Of a stretch of DNA of 64,000 nt, positions 8,925 through 19,601 are shown piece after piece. Under the pieces are notes generated by a model. The model had not been told where the DNA came from and did no database searches. It saw nothing but the letters and a program-made list of their open reading frames with translations. Within the stretch, counting starts at the first letter, position 1. The number at the start of each line of letters is the position of its first letter. The position numbers and the translations under genes were made by a program. Source of the stretch: Leucobacter sp. OH1287 (GTDB taxonomy: Bacteria > Actinomycetota > Actinomycetes > Actinomycetales > Microbacteriaceae); NCBI RefSeq assembly GCF_003859945.1, contig NZ_RQYM01000001.1, positions 124,001 through 188,000 of the forward strand, written 5' to 3'.

Positions 8925-9713
8925 ATGGCTATTGTAAATCTACAGAACGTATCAAAGTACTACGGAACAGCGGAGACCAGGGTTGTTGCCCTCAACAACG
9001 TGACGCTCGGCATTGAGCAGGGCGAGTTCACCGCGATTATGGGCACAAGCGGATCCGGTAAGAGCACCCTCATGCACCTCGCCGCCGGTCTCGACTCGGT
9101 TAGCGAGGGCAGCATCTGGTACGGCAACACCGACATCACAAAGCTCGGTGACAAGTCGCTAACACTGCTGCGCCGGCGCAATGTCGGGTTCGTCTTCCAG
9201 TCCTTCAACCTCGTCCCAACCCTGACCGCGCTGCAGAACATTGAACTGCCCTTCGACCTCGACGGTAAAACCATCGACGCCACAACCCGGCAGCGAATCA
9301 ACGACCTAGTGAACCTGCTCGGCCTCAGCGAGCGGATCCACCACACCCCGGATCAGCTCTCCGGCGGCCAGCAGCAGCGCGTTGCGATTGCCCGCGCGCT
9401 CGCCGGCAGCCCGGATGTGATCTTCGCTGACGAGCCAACCGGTAACCTGGACAGCCACAACAGCGCTGAGGTGCTGAGGATTCTGCGCGAGGCGGTAAAG
9501 AGGTACGGTCAGACGCTGGTGATGGTGACCCACGACCCGGCCGCTGCTGCGACGGCGGATCGCATTATCCACCTCCGTGACGGCGTTGTGATCTCGGATG
9601 TTCGTCAGCAGAACGGGGCAGGCGCCGCGGATCCAGCTGCCGCCGGTGCTAACCCGGTCGCCGGTGCTAACCCCGCTGCGGCCGGTGTTGCTGCCGACTC
9701 AACCGAGAAGTAG
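8925..9713 (+). CDS. ABC exporter ATP-binding protein (MacB/LolD family)
   Basis: A 262-residue ATPase that powers the FtsX-like permease encoded 8 bases downstream. Walker A is GTSGSGKST (residues 40-48), the Q-loop is in [13 protein letters not shown], the signature is LSGGQQQR, Walker B with its Glu is [12 protein letters not shown] and the H-loop is in VTHD. The last 35 residues are an Ala/Gly/Pro-rich tail built on a GANP-like repeat that the family does not need. It follows a NarL-type two-component system, as exporters for antimicrobial peptides or signal lipids often do. The substrate cannot be read from the sequence. Confidence 0.92.
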   Translation: MAIVNLQNVSKYYGTAETRVVALNNVTLGIEQGEFTAIMGTSGSGKSTLMHLAAGLDSVSEGSIWYGNTDITKLGDKSLTLLRRRNVGFVFQSFNLVPTLTALQNIELPFDLDGKTIDATTRQRINDLVNLLGLSERIHHTPDQLSGGQQQRVAIARALAGSPDVIFADEPTGNLDSHNSAEVLRILREAVKRYGQTLVMVTHDPAAAATADRIIHLRDGVVISDVRQQNGAGAADPAAAGANPVAGANPAAAGVAADSTEK

Positions 9714-9721
9714 GTGCGATC

Positions 9722-11128
9722 ATGGCAAATCCAGCACTGAAGTCGATTATTAAACCCGGCGATCTGACCGCCGTGGGCACTGTCTCGCTGATAGCAGCCG
9801 CGTTCTCAGCAGCAATCGCGAACATTGGTGCGAAGGCCAACGTGGTTGCAAAGCACCTCTCCGAGCAGGGTTTTTCTACCGGTGCCGAAACGGTGATGTC
9901 GTTTATTATTGTGGCGCTCGGTCTGTTTTCTGCGGCGGTTGTCACCTCAAACATTATGAACACGGTGGTCAGCTGCAACGGCAGGGCGATTGCGCTGCTC
10001 AGGCTGCTCGGGTATCAGAGCTCCCAATTGCGCACTAAACTGTCGCTGAAAGCGGTTGCGGCGAGCCTGATTGCCACGGTTATCGGTGTTGCCGCCGGCG
10101 CGGTTATCTCTAACCTGCTTGAGGAGCCGATGTTCGGTCAGTATGACATCGCGCTGCCGCAGTTTAGTGTTGAGTGTGTTGTTGTCGGAATACTGATTGT
10201 CGCTATCACCTTTATCAGCGCGTACCGGGGTACCAGGAGGGTGACGAAAATCACCCCGCTGCAGGCGCTCAGCCAGACCCACCTGCTGCAGCGGGAGCGC
10301 GCAACCCTGCTGCCGGCTGGCATCATTGGCGGACTCCTGCTGCTCGCTGCTGTTGTGCTCGCCTGGTTTGCGCTTGACATCGCATTCAACGAGGAGGCAA
10401 CCGCTGAATCCAGTACTAGGGCGCTGCTGCTCGGCTTTAGCAGCGGACTGCTCGCGCTTATCGGCCTGCTGGTCGGCGCCTCCGTTGTGATCCCGGGTGT
10501 TATCCGTGGTGTTCTAAAACTCCTCGGCAACAAGCCGGCGGTGAGGATCGCGAGGCGCAACGCGGTTAGCGACCCGAAGCGCACCGGCCGCGCGGCAACC
10601 GGTCTGATCATCGGTATCACCCTGATCACCATGTTTGCAACAGCTGGTGCTACTCTTCGCCACAGTTTTGAGATTGAGAGTCAGGGTCGTGAACCAGAGC
10701 TGCGGGAGTTGATTTTACAGATGATGGATATGATAATCAGCATCACAATCGGCCTGGTTGCAATCTCCGCTGTGCTCGCGATTGTCGGCATTATCAACAA
10801 CGCGATTGTTACCGCGGCCTCTCGGAAGCGCGAGTTTGGGCTGCTACGCTCCCTCGGTTTCACCAAGGCGCAGATTAGCCGGATGATGATTATCGAGTCG
10901 GTCGGTCTGTCACTCATCGCAACCACCTTTATTGGCGCGTTCGGTGTTGCATACGGCCTGATTGCAGCGAAGGTGGCACTGTTTAACAATATGCATGACC
11001 CGGTTATCCCGTGGCCGCTTTTGGGCGGACTGTTCGGCGGTGCGGTGCTGGTGACAGTGGCAGCCGCGGCGGTGCCAATCTACCAGATTAACCGTCTGGA
11101 TCCGGTAAAGGCGCTCGCACAAAACTAG
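9722..11128 (+). CDS. ABC exporter permease, FtsX-like, without a large extracellular domain
   Basis: A 468-residue membrane protein with two FtsX-like units. The first spans about residues 15-175 and ends in AYRGTRRVTKITPLQAL; the second spans about 330-468, contains RKREFGLLRSLGFTKAQI and ends in YQINRLDPVKAL. Both endings are typical coupling motifs of this family. MacB and LolC proteins carry a periplasmic domain of some 200 residues between the first and second helices; here helix 1 is followed almost at once by helix 2, so that domain is missing. Extra hydrophobic segments lie between the units. The RBS is AGTAGGTG before ATG. It forms a bipartite exporter with the preceding ATPase. Confidence 0.85.
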   Translation: MANPALKSIIKPGDLTAVGTVSLIAAAFSAAIANIGAKANVVAKHLSEQGFSTGAETVMSFIIVALGLFSAAVVTSNIMNTVVSCNGRAIALLRLLGYQSSQLRTKLSLKAVAASLIATVIGVAAGAVISNLLEEPMFGQYDIALPQFSVECVVVGILIVAITFISAYRGTRRVTKITPLQALSQTHLLQRERATLLPAGIIGGLLLLAAVVLAWFALDIAFNEEATAESSTRALLLGFSSGLLALIGLLVGASVVIPGVIRGVLKLLGNKPAVRIARRNAVSDPKRTGRAATGLIIGITLITMFATAGATLRHSFEIESQGREPELRELILQMMDMIISITIGLVAISAVLAIVGIINNAIVTAASRKREFGLLRSLGFTKAQISRMMIIESVGLSLIATTFIGAFGVAYGLIAAKVALFNNMHDPVIPWPLLGGLFGGAVLVTVAAAAVPIYQINRLDPVKALAQN

Positions 11129-11141
11129 CGAGCAACACAGT

Positions 11142-11190
11142 CAGCGCAGCAATCGGGAGGGTGAACACGGTTGCTGCGCTGCTGCTTTTT
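11142..11190 (+). terminator. Terminator of the ABC exporter operon
   Basis: CAGCGCAGCAA pairs with TTGCTGCGCTG across an 18-base loop, followed by CTGCTTTTT. Confidence 0.75.
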
Positions 11191-11215
11191 CTGAGCGATT
11201 TTCAGTGTTGTTCGC

Positions 11216-11221
11216 TAGACT
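11216..11221 (+). promoter_or_regulatory. -10 box of the HIT-phoH operon (leaderless layout)
   Basis: TAGACT ends 6 bases before the ATG of the HIT gene; no Shine-Dalgarno is visible. It should drive HIT, phoH, ybeY, the CBS gene and era as one operon. Confidence 0.5.
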
Positions 11222-11227
11222 TATGGC

Positions 11228-11575
11228 ATGGCAGCCGACACAGTTTTTACAAAGATTATCGCGGGTGAGATCCCCGCCAAGATTCTGGTTGAGACAGAGA
11301 ACGTTATCGCTTTCCCAGACCTTAACCCGCAGGCTAAGGTGCACATTCTGGTGATCCCAAAAACCACCGAGTACGACAATGTTACCCAGCTTGCTGCGGC
11401 GGATCCGGCGCTGCTCGCCGAGATTGTCGGGGTTGCGCAAAAGCTCGCCTCCGAGCACGCAAACGGTGACTACCGTCTCATCTTTAACAGCGGAGCGAGC
11501 GCCGGGCAGACCGTGTTCCACGTGCACGCCCACGTGCTCGCCGGGGATCTTGAGGAGCGCAGCCTAGTTGGATAG
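11228..11575 (+). CDS. HIT family nucleotide hydrolase (HinT-like)
   Basis: A 115-residue histidine-triad protein. The catalytic motif HVHAHVL (His at 98, 100 and 102) is near the C-terminus, and the N-terminal DTVFTKIIAGEIPAKIL is typical of HinT-type purine-nucleoside phosphoramidases; here it reads ADTVFTKIIAGE. The start is ATG 11228, since the earlier ATG at 11223 is in another frame and the -10 box fits a leaderless start. The stop overlaps the TTG start of phoH by 8 bases. HIT before phoH is the usual actinobacterial arrangement. Confidence 0.93.
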   Translation: MAADTVFTKIIAGEIPAKILVETENVIAFPDLNPQAKVHILVIPKTTEYDNVTQLAAADPALLAEIVGVAQKLASEHANGDYRLIFNSGASAGQTVFHVHAHVLAGDLEERSLVG

Positions 11576-12512
11576 CAGCGGAGTGCAAACCCGATCCATT
11601 CTGTTAAGCGGTGTCTACCTACCGGAGTTTCTCGGTGAGGGTGAGAAGCTGCTAAAAAGCATTGAGCGTGAACACCCCGGTGTGAAGTTTCACCTGCGCG
11701 ACCACCTGCTCAGTCTCAGCGGCAGTGAGGCAGACATTAAAAAGGCTGAGGCGGTTGTGTTTGCGGCGCTGGAGATCGCCAGGAGACGGGGGATTCCAAC
11801 CGGTCGGGACGTGCAAAACCTGAGCGGTGCAGGATCGCCGGAGGAGGGGGTGAAGCAGCTTGGAGAGCCGATTCTGACGGTGCGGGGTCGGGGGATCCGC
11901 CCACAAACCGAGGGGCAGCGGGAGTATGTGCAGGCGATTGAGAACTCGACGGTCACCTTCGGGGTTGGCCCCGCGGGAACCGGTAAAACCTACCTCGCGA
12001 TCGCGGCCGCTGTGAGGGCGCTGCAGAAGCGGGAGATCGCGAAGATTGTGCTGACCCGTCCGGCGGTTGAGGCGGGGGAGCGGCTCGGGTATTTGCCCGG
12101 CAGCCTGGAGGATAAAATCGACCCGTATCTGCGGCCGCTGTTTGACGCGCTCAGTGCGATGCTGGATCCGGACGCGGTGCCGCGGATGCTGGAGAGCGGC
12201 ACCATCGAGGTTGCGCCGCTTGCCTATATGCGCGGTCGCACACTAAACGAGTCGTTTGTGATCCTCGACGAGGCGCAGAACACAACAACCGAGCAGATGC
12301 GGATGTTCCTGACACGGCTCGGGTACGGATCCAAAATGGTTGTGACCGGTGATCTCACCCAGATCGACCTGCCGGTGAAGAACAGCGGACTCGCTGAGGC
12401 GGTGAGACTGCTTTCGGCGGTTGACGACATCTCGGTTGTTAACCTGACGGCGGGGGATATTGTGCGCAACGAGCTGGTTAGCAGAATCGTTGACGCCTAC
12501 GCACAGCAGTAG
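11568..12512 (+). CDS. phoH: PhoH-like ATPase
   Basis: A 314-residue cytoplasmic NTPase of the PhoH family, related to helicase cores and linked to RNA metabolism together with YbeY and Era. Walker A is GPAGTGKT with a following YLAIAAAV helix, Walker B is FVILDEAQNTT, and the family signatures RPAVEAGERLGYLPG and SKMVVTGDLTQIDLP are present. The N-terminus has a KH-like section. The start is TTG 11568, with GAGGAG about 10 bases upstream; a GTG at 11583 is the alternative. The gene overlaps the HIT gene and is followed by ybeY after a short AGCAGTAGT-type microsatellite. Confidence 0.93.
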   Translation: MDSSGVQTRSILLSGVYLPEFLGEGEKLLKSIEREHPGVKFHLRDHLLSLSGSEADIKKAEAVVFAALEIARRRGIPTGRDVQNLSGAGSPEEGVKQLGEPILTVRGRGIRPQTEGQREYVQAIENSTVTFGVGPAGTGKTYLAIAAAVRALQKREIAKIVLTRPAVEAGERLGYLPGSLEDKIDPYLRPLFDALSAMLDPDAVPRMLESGTIEVAPLAYMRGRTLNESFVILDEAQNTTTEQMRMFLTRLGYGSKMVVTGDLTQIDLPVKNSGLAEAVRLLSAVDDISVVNLTAGDIVRNELVSRIVDAYAQQ

Positions 12513-12573
12513 TTGCTGTGATTGCAGAAGTGGCAGAAGAAGCAGTAGTAGCAGTAGTAGCGGAGTCCTAAAA

Positions 12574-13041
12574 GTGGCGATTGTATTTCAGAATGAATCA
12601 GACAGCGAGCTTGTTACCGGCAGGCTTGAAAGGCTTGCCGAATACCTCTTTAAGCGGTTGTATCTGCACCCGGAAACCGAGCTCAGCGTCAGTTTTGTGA
12701 CACCTGAGGCGATGGAGAAACTGCACATCGAGTGGATGGACGAGCCCGGGGCGACCGACGTGATGAGCTTCCCGATGGACGAGCTGGTGCCCGGATCCGA
12801 GGGCGAGTTAACCCCGCCGGGAATGCTCGGCGATATTGTGATCTGCGTTGCTGTGGCGGCTGAGCAGGCGGATGCTGCGGGTCACAGCCTGCTCGACGAG
12901 TGCGCGGTTTTGCTCACCCACGGGGTTTTGCACCTGCTTGGCTACGACCACGCAACCCCGGTTGAGGAGGCTGAGATGTTCGGACTGCAGGGGCAGCTGC
13001 TCGCCGATTTTGCGGCGGCGGATCCGGACGGCGAGGCCTAG
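12574..13041 (+). CDS. ybeY: Endoribonuclease YbeY (rRNA maturation factor)
   Basis: A 155-residue metal-dependent RNase required for 16S rRNA 3'-end maturation and ribosome quality control. The zinc-binding motif HGVLHLLGYDH is complete, and WMDEPGATDVMSFPMDE matches the family's 'TDVLSFP' segment. I place the start at GTG 12574, with GGAG 8 bases upstream and the family N-terminus VAIVFQNES; the frame is open further upstream only because of a Ser-coding AGC/AGT repeat that does not look like protein. The next gene starts 10 bases after the stop. It stands between phoH and the CBS gene, as usual. Confidence 0.93.
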   Translation: MAIVFQNESDSELVTGRLERLAEYLFKRLYLHPETELSVSFVTPEAMEKLHIEWMDEPGATDVMSFPMDELVPGSEGELTPPGMLGDIVICVAVAAEQADAAGHSLLDECAVLLTHGVLHLLGYDHATPVEEAEMFGLQGQLLADFAAADPDGEA

Positions 13042-13051
13042 AGGTTAGCGG

Positions 13052-14485
13052 ATGTCGATTGGTTTAGCTATCTCGCTGCTGTTTGCCGCGCTGCTGTCGC
13101 TGACGCTGGCGGGGCTCCTCGCCGCGGCTGATTCGGCGCTGCACGTCCGATCCCGCTCCGAGATTTACCGGATGGCGGAGGGGTCGCGCCGCAGTGACCG
13201 CTCGCTGCGCGCTATCGCCGACGACGAGCAGTCGCACATTAACGCGGTTAGCTTCACCAGGATTATTGCCGAGAGCCTCGCCGCCGTGTTCATCACGGTT
13301 GTGCTCGCCTACACAATCGATCAGCTGTGGCTGACACTGATCACCGCAACGCTTGTGCTGGTTGTCTCAACGCTGCTGCTGGTGGGTGCGAGTCCGCGCG
13401 CGTTCGGCGCCAACTATCCGGAGCGGGTTCTGCGGCTCACCGCCAACCTGGTGCGGTTCCTCGGGGTTCTGCTGTCACCGCTGTCGGCGATGATCTCAAA
13501 CCTCACCGGCAGGGTTGCAACGAGGGCGGAGAACCTCGGGGAGTCGACGGAGGCTGATAAACAGATTCTCTCGCTTGTGGATCGCGCCGCGGAGAGGCAG
13601 CAGATCGAGGAGGACGACCGCAACTACATCCGCTCGCTGATGCGGCTCGGTGACACGCTGGTGCGAGAGCTGATGGTGCCGCGCACCGACATGCAGACGG
13701 TCGCCGCAACCGACACTGTGCGGCAGGCGCTGGAGCAGCTGCTGGCGTCGAGGCACTCGCGGATGCCGATTATTGCAACCGATGTGGACGATGTTCTGGG
13801 CATGGTTTATCTGCGTGACGCGAGCGGGTTTGTGCTGCGTTACGGCGAAACCGCTGAGACCGCCCATGCCACCCGGATTATGAAACCGGCGATGTTTGTG
13901 CCGGATCTGATGCGCGCCGACGATCTGCTGCAGCAGATGCAGCGCGAGTCACAGCATCTCGCGCTCACCGTTGACGAGTACGGTGGCATCTCCGGTCTGA
14001 TCACGCTTGAGGACATCCTGGAGTCGCTGATCGGTGATATTAGCGATGAACACGACCGTGAGGATCCCGACACGGAGCTGCTGTCTGACGGCACCTTCGC
14101 GCTAAACCCGCGCGTCACCGTCACCGAGCTTGGTGAGCTGTTTGGCATCGAGATTGACGATGACGAGGTTGATACGGTCGCGGGTCTGCTGGTTAAAGAG
14201 CTGGGTAAACTCGCCGAAGCCGGCGACACGGTCGATGTTGCCGGGATCCGCCTAACCGTCACCGAGGCAGACAGACGCAACACCATCACCGCTATTAACG
14301 CGCGGTGGATCGGGGACGCCGAGGAGCCGGAGGCGGTCACCGCGCAGGCTGCCCGGGGTGCCGCGGAAGACTCGGGAGAGCGCACACCGGGCGCGGCAGA
14401 GAATCTCGGCGAGGCGCAAACAGCGCCGGCGGGTGGCGCAGCGCAAACTTTTGGGGAGCAAGGGAAAGGGGACAGCAATGACTAG
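13052..14485 (+). CDS. CNNM/CorC-type membrane protein with CBS pair
   Basis: A 477-residue protein of the HlyC/CorC (TlyC) family, linked to magnesium or cobalt transport and often annotated as haemolysin. The N-terminal DUF21/CNNM part has hydrophobic segments at about residues 5-25, 75-130 and 130-150. A pair of CBS domains follows (MVPRTDMQTV and MKPAMFVPDLM begin the two halves, around 210-335, and GISGLITLEDILE ends the second). The CorC_HlyC domain is at about 345-430. The final 50 residues are low-complexity Ala/Glu/Gly. It precedes era with an 8-base overlap, so the two are coupled. Confidence 0.88.
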   Translation: MSIGLAISLLFAALLSLTLAGLLAAADSALHVRSRSEIYRMAEGSRRSDRSLRAIADDEQSHINAVSFTRIIAESLAAVFITVVLAYTIDQLWLTLITATLVLVVSTLLLVGASPRAFGANYPERVLRLTANLVRFLGVLLSPLSAMISNLTGRVATRAENLGESTEADKQILSLVDRAAERQQIEEDDRNYIRSLMRLGDTLVRELMVPRTDMQTVAATDTVRQALEQLLASRHSRMPIIATDVDDVLGMVYLRDASGFVLRYGETAETAHATRIMKPAMFVPDLMRADDLLQQMQRESQHLALTVDEYGGISGLITLEDILESLIGDISDEHDREDPDTELLSDGTFALNPRVTVTELGELFGIEIDDDEVDTVAGLLVKELGKLAEAGDTVDVAGIRLTVTEADRRNTITAINARWIGDAEEPEAVTAQAARGAAEDSGERTPGAAENLGEAQTAPAGGAAQTFGEQGKGDSND

Positions 14486-15401
14486 CAGTTTTGGTGAGCC
14501 AGTCGAGGCGCAGGCAGACGACTTCCGCGCCGGCTTTATTAGCTTTGTCGGCCGGCCAAACGTCGGAAAATCAACTCTCACCAACGCCCTTGTTGGGGAA
14601 AAGATCGCGATCACAAGCCCGAAACCGCAGACGACGAGGCGGGTTATTCGCGGCATTGTGCACAGGCCCGCCGGGCAGTTGATTATTGTCGACACCCCCG
14701 GGATCCACCGCCCGCGCACACTGCTCGGGCAGCGACTGAATGACACGGTGAGCGCGGTGCTCGGTGACGTTGACGTGATCGGCATGTGCGTTCCCGCAAC
14801 CGACCGGGTTGGCCCCGGTGACAGGTTTATCAGGGATCAGCTTGACCGCTTCAGGCACGCTAAAAAGGTTGCGATCGTCACGAAGATTGATGAGGCTGAC
14901 AGTGCCACGGTGATTGAACGGCTCGCGGAGGTTGACGCGCTCGGTGACTGGGAGGCGGTTGTGCCGGTTTCCGCAGTTAAGGGCAGCCAGCTGGACACGC
15001 TCAGCGATGTGCTGATCAGTCTGCTGCCGGTTTCCCCGCCGCTCTATGATTTTGAGCAAAACACGGACGAGACCACAGAGGATCGGATCGCAGAGCTGAT
15101 TCGTGAGGCCGCGCTCGACGGTGCTCGTGATGAACTGCCGCACTCCATTGCCGTCACAATCGACGACCAGGAGCGACGCGACGACGGGCTTTTGCAGCTT
15201 TTCGCGTCCATCTATGTTGAGCGTGACAGTCAGAAGGGCATTATTATCGGCAAGGGCGGATCCAGGCTGCAGCGGATCGGATCCGCAGCCCGCTCGCAGA
15301 TTCAGGAACTGCTCGGTGAACGGGTTTATTTGTCGCTGCGGGTGAAGGTTATGAAGGAGTGGCAGCGGGACCCGAAAGCGCTCGGCAAGCTCGGTTTCTA
15401 G
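14478..15401 (+). CDS. era: GTPase Era
   Basis: A 307-residue GTPase that binds the 3' end of 16S rRNA during 30S assembly. G1 is GRPNVGKST, the switch contains KPQTTR, G3 is DTPGIHRPR, G4 is TKIDEAD, and the C-terminal KH domain has GKGGSRLQRIG and continues to RVYLSLRVKVMKEWQRD with small changes. I choose ATG 14478, with AAAGGGGAC upstream, rather than in-frame codons further upstream inside the CBS gene. It ends the HIT-phoH-ybeY-CBS operon; with YbeY and PhoH it forms an RNA/ribosome-maturation group. Confidence 0.95.
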   Translation: MTSSFGEPVEAQADDFRAGFISFVGRPNVGKSTLTNALVGEKIAITSPKPQTTRRVIRGIVHRPAGQLIIVDTPGIHRPRTLLGQRLNDTVSAVLGDVDVIGMCVPATDRVGPGDRFIRDQLDRFRHAKKVAIVTKIDEADSATVIERLAEVDALGDWEAVVPVSAVKGSQLDTLSDVLISLLPVSPPLYDFEQNTDETTEDRIAELIREAALDGARDELPHSIAVTIDDQERRDDGLLQLFASIYVERDSQKGIIIGKGGSRLQRIGSAARSQIQELLGERVYLSLRVKVMKEWQRDPKALGKLGF

Positions 15402-15446
15402 GGCGAAAGCTGGGTTGCCTGACACACCCTGCCAAAATATGTGGTG

Positions 15447-15452
15447 TAGAAT
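15447..15452 (+). promoter_or_regulatory. -10 box of the leuA leader
   Basis: TAGAAT ends 6 bases before the ATG of a 14-codon leucine-containing leader peptide, so the leader transcript probably starts at that ATG. The -35 region is weak. Confidence 0.5.
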
Positions 15453-15458
15453 AAAATC

Positions 15459-15487
15459 ATGCACAGACCGCTAACGCTGCTTAGTAG

Positions 15488-15503
<16 letters not shown>
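15459..15503 (+). CDS. leuL: Leucine leader peptide for leuA attenuation
   Basis: A 14-codon frame, MHRPLTLLSSRDES, with three leucines in four codons (CTA, CTG and CTT at 15471-15482, one Thr between), including the rare CTA codon. Its last codons form the 5' arm of the terminator hairpin that begins at 15488, and the stop codon lies in the hairpin loop. A ribosome stalled on the Leu codons would cover that arm and let RNA polymerase proceed to leuA. Leucine attenuation of leuA by such mini-genes is known in Actinobacteria. There is no Shine-Dalgarno; the peptide is probably translated leaderless. Confidence 0.75.
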
Positions 15504-17314
<1,811 letters not shown>

Positions 17315-17322
17315 AATAGGTT

Positions 17323-17390
17323 CTGTCCGCGGCAGCCGGTTCCGGTTTTTCCTTTACTCCCGGAGCCAGCTGCCGCGGACAGTTATTTCT
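17323..17390 (+). terminator. Long stem-loop behind leuA, probable terminator
   Basis: CTGTCCGCGGCAGC pairs perfectly with GCTGCCGCGGACAG (14 bp) over a 32-base loop that holds a short CCGG stem; TTATTTCT follows. Confidence 0.65.
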
Positions 17391-17458
17391 GCTCCCTCCT
17401 GCCGTAAGTAGTTTTCCACAGGCTGGGCGATAAAGTCGAATATTTCTGCGAAACAGGG

Positions 17459-17464
17459 TATTGT
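17459..17464 (+). promoter_or_regulatory. -10 box of ruvA (leaderless layout)
   Basis: TATTGT ends exactly 6 bases before the GTG start of ruvA and there is no Shine-Dalgarno. The spacing matches that of other genes in the window. Confidence 0.45.
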
Positions 17465-17470
17465 GGCTGT

Positions 17471-18094
17471 GTGATATCTGCTTTAAAGGGTGAAGTGTTA
17501 AGTCGCGGCAGCGACTGGCTGATTGTGCTCGTTGCCGGGGTCGGCTACCGGGTTGAGGTGCCGTCTGCGTTTGCCGCGGCAAGCTATCAGGGTGATGAGG
17601 TGTTCCTGCACACTCAGCTGGTGCCGCGTGAGGATTCACTAACCCTGTTCGGTTTCCAAACCGAAGAGGAGCTCAGCGTCTTTAAAATCCTGTTAACGGT
17701 TAACGGGGTTGGCCCGCGCACCGCGCTCGGGATCCTCAACACCCTCAGCCCGCAGCAGCTCGCGGCCGCGGTTGCCGCCGAGGACGATAAACCGTTTAAA
17801 GCGGTCAGCGGCATCGGCCCGAAAACCGCGAAGCTGATCGTTGTTTCACTCGCGGGCAAGCTCGCGGGGATCGTTGCGGCGGAGGAGCCAGCGGCTGCGC
17901 AGGCAGCGGGATCCACCCCGGAGGTTGCATCACAGGTGATTATCGGGCTGGTCGGGCTCGGCTACTCTGAAGCTGATGCGGCGCAGGCGGTTGCGGACGC
18001 GGCGGGTGCGGGTGTGGACGCTGACTCTGCCCAGCTTCTGCGTGCGGCGTTGAAGCTTTTGCAGATCCCGAAGCTGAAACAGGGACAGAGGTAG
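17471..18094 (+). CDS. ruvA: Holliday junction DNA helicase subunit RuvA
   Basis: A 207-residue protein that binds four-way DNA junctions as a tetramer and loads RuvB. The N-terminal OB domain contains GVGYRVEVP, the double helix-hairpin-helix domain has [13 protein letters not shown] and [13 protein letters not shown], and the C-terminal RuvB-binding domain carries [12 protein letters not shown]-like ALGY sequence (here [15 protein letters not shown]). Start GTG with a promoter close by. ruvB begins 1 base after the stop. The resolvase gene ruvC, normally immediately upstream in Actinobacteria, is not at this locus. Confidence 0.95.
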   Translation: MISALKGEVLSRGSDWLIVLVAGVGYRVEVPSAFAAASYQGDEVFLHTQLVPREDSLTLFGFQTEEELSVFKILLTVNGVGPRTALGILNTLSPQQLAAAVAAEDDKPFKAVSGIGPKTAKLIVVSLAGKLAGIVAAEEPAAAQAAGSTPEVASQVIIGLVGLGYSEADAAQAVADAAGAGVDADSAQLLRAALKLLQIPKLKQGQR

Positions 18095-18095
18095 T

Positions 18096-19094
18096 ATGAA
18101 TCGTGAACTTTCGCCGAGTGCGACCGAGTCCGAACTCAACTTTGAGGGCGCGCTGCGCCCCGCAAACCTGGACGATTTTGTTGGGCAGCAGAAGGTGCGT
18201 GAGCAGCTGCGGCTGCTGTTAAACGCCGCGCAGCTGGAGCAGCGCACCCCCGACCATATTCTGCTCGCGGGTCCTCCCGGGCTCGGCAAAACAACCCTGT
18301 CGATGATTGTCGCGGCTGAGCTTAACAAGCCGCTGCACCAGACCTCGGGCCCCGCGATCCAGCACGCCGGGGATTTGGCGGCGGTGCTCTCGGCGTTAAC
18401 TCCCGGTGAGGTGCTGTTTATTGACGAGATCCACCGGATGGCGAGGGCCGCCGAGGAGATGCTCTATCTGGCGATGGAGGACTTCAAAATCGACATTATG
18501 GTCGGGAAGGGCGCCGGAGCAACCTCGATTCCGCTGGAGATTGCGCCGTTCACACTCGTTGGCGCGACCACCCGGGCGGGTCTTTTGCCGAACCCGCTGC
18601 GTGACCGTTTCGGTTTCACCGCGCACCTCGAGTTTTACAGTGACGGTGAGCTAGAACAGGTTGTGCGTCGGGCGGCAGGCCTTTTAAACCTCGACATCAC
18701 CGCCGAGGCGGTCGCCGAGATCGCCGGCCGCTCCCGTGGTACACCCCGTATCGCCAACCGGCTGCTGCGGCGTGCGAGAGACTACGCGCTTGTGCACAGG
18801 GTGGATCCCGACGCCACCGCCGTCAGGAAGGCGCTTGAGCTCTACGATGTTGATGATCTGGGGCTTGACCGTCTCGACCGGGAGGTGCTGAACACCCTGG
18901 TCACCAGGTTCGGGGGAGGACCGGTTGGTCTTTCCACTCTCGCCGTCTCGGTTGGGGAGGAAGCCGAAACAATCGAGTCGGTTGTTGAACCGTTTTTGGT
19001 GCGCGCGGGGCTGGTCACAAGAACCCCGCGCGGCCGGATCGCAAGCTCAAAAGCTTGGCAGATCCTAGGTATTGCGCAGCCAGATAGCGTATAG
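18096..19094 (+). CDS. ruvB: Holliday junction branch-migration ATPase RuvB
   Basis: A 332-residue AAA+ motor. The N-terminal signature [15 protein letters not shown], Walker [10 protein letters not shown], Walker B FIDEIHRM, sensor [10 protein letters not shown] and arginine-finger region PLRDRFGF are all intact, and the winged-helix C-terminus ends in [12 protein letters not shown]. Length is normal. The ATG lies 1 base after the ruvA stop, so the two are coupled. A 50-base spacer with a 14-bp palindrome (GTTTTTCGAAAAAC at 19110-19123) separates it from yajC. Confidence 0.97.
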   Translation: MNRELSPSATESELNFEGALRPANLDDFVGQQKVREQLRLLLNAAQLEQRTPDHILLAGPPGLGKTTLSMIVAAELNKPLHQTSGPAIQHAGDLAAVLSALTPGEVLFIDEIHRMARAAEEMLYLAMEDFKIDIMVGKGAGATSIPLEIAPFTLVGATTRAGLLPNPLRDRFGFTAHLEFYSDGELEQVVRRAAGLLNLDITAEAVAEIAGRSRGTPRIANRLLRRARDYALVHRVDPDATAVRKALELYDVDDLGLDRLDREVLNTLVTRFGGGPVGLSTLAVSVGEEAETIESVVEPFLVRAGLVTRTPRGRIASSKAWQILGIAQPDSV

Positions 19095-19144
19095 TTATTA
19101 AGTTACTGCGTTTTTCGAAAAACCTCTAAGCTAAGGAGAACCCT

Positions 19145-19567
19145 ATGGGCTCGGTAGATCCGACACTACTCATTATGATCGCAGCGATCGCTGTGCTCTT
19201 GCTGCTGATGTTCCGCAACGGAAAGAAGCGTCAACAGCAGCAGCGTGAGATGCGCGACAACATGGTGCCGGGCGTTGAGGTTATGCTCGGCTCGGGTCTC
19301 TACGGCACAATCGTTGAGATCGACCACGAAAACAACCGTGCAACCCTCTCATCCGGTTCTTCAACCATCGTTGTGCACCCGGGAGCGATTGCGCAGATTG
19401 TGCCCGACGACACAGCAGCCGACAGCGAAGAGGTAGCGCCTGCCCAGCCGAGCGACGATATTGCGCCGGATGATGATCCAGAGTTTGGCGAGCGGCTCGC
19501 AAAGGGTGAGGCAGCGCTTGACGCAGAAAAGCAGAACAAAGACAGCGAAAACGAAAACGAAAAGTAG
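19145..19567 (+). CDS. yajC: Preprotein translocase accessory subunit YajC
   Basis: A 140-residue protein with one N-terminal membrane helix (about residues 7-23) followed by a basic KKRQQQQREMRDNM stretch and the small YajC domain (VPGVEVMLGSGLYGTIVEI). The last 55 residues are an acidic low-complexity tail, longer than in many relatives. Associates with SecDF in the Sec holotranslocon. ATG with AAGGAGA upstream. It stands before secD, the conserved order. Confidence 0.9.
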   Translation: MGSVDPTLLIMIAAIAVLLLLMFRNGKKRQQQQREMRDNMVPGVEVMLGSGLYGTIVEIDHENNRATLSSGSSTIVVHPGAIAQIVPDDTAADSEEVAPAQPSDDIAPDDDPEFGERLAKGEAALDAEKQNKDSENENEK

Positions 19568-19601
19568 TTTCTAAATCCCCTAAGACAGGAATACAAAACA
19601 A

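Noticed and set aside
12460-12573. Longer ybeY starting inside phoH
   Set aside because: The extra residues are a Ser run from a microsatellite and shadow codons of phoH; the GTG at 12574 has a good ribosome-binding site and the family N-terminus.
14358-14477. Longer era starting inside the CBS gene
   Set aside because: The extension is an Arg/Lys-rich shadow of the CBS protein's low-complexity tail; ATG 14478 has a clear ribosome-binding site.
19110-19123. Palindrome GTTTTTCGAAAAAC between ruvB and yajC
   Set aside because: Too short of loop to be a terminator and AT-rich enough to occur by chance; no matching copy was noticed elsewhere.
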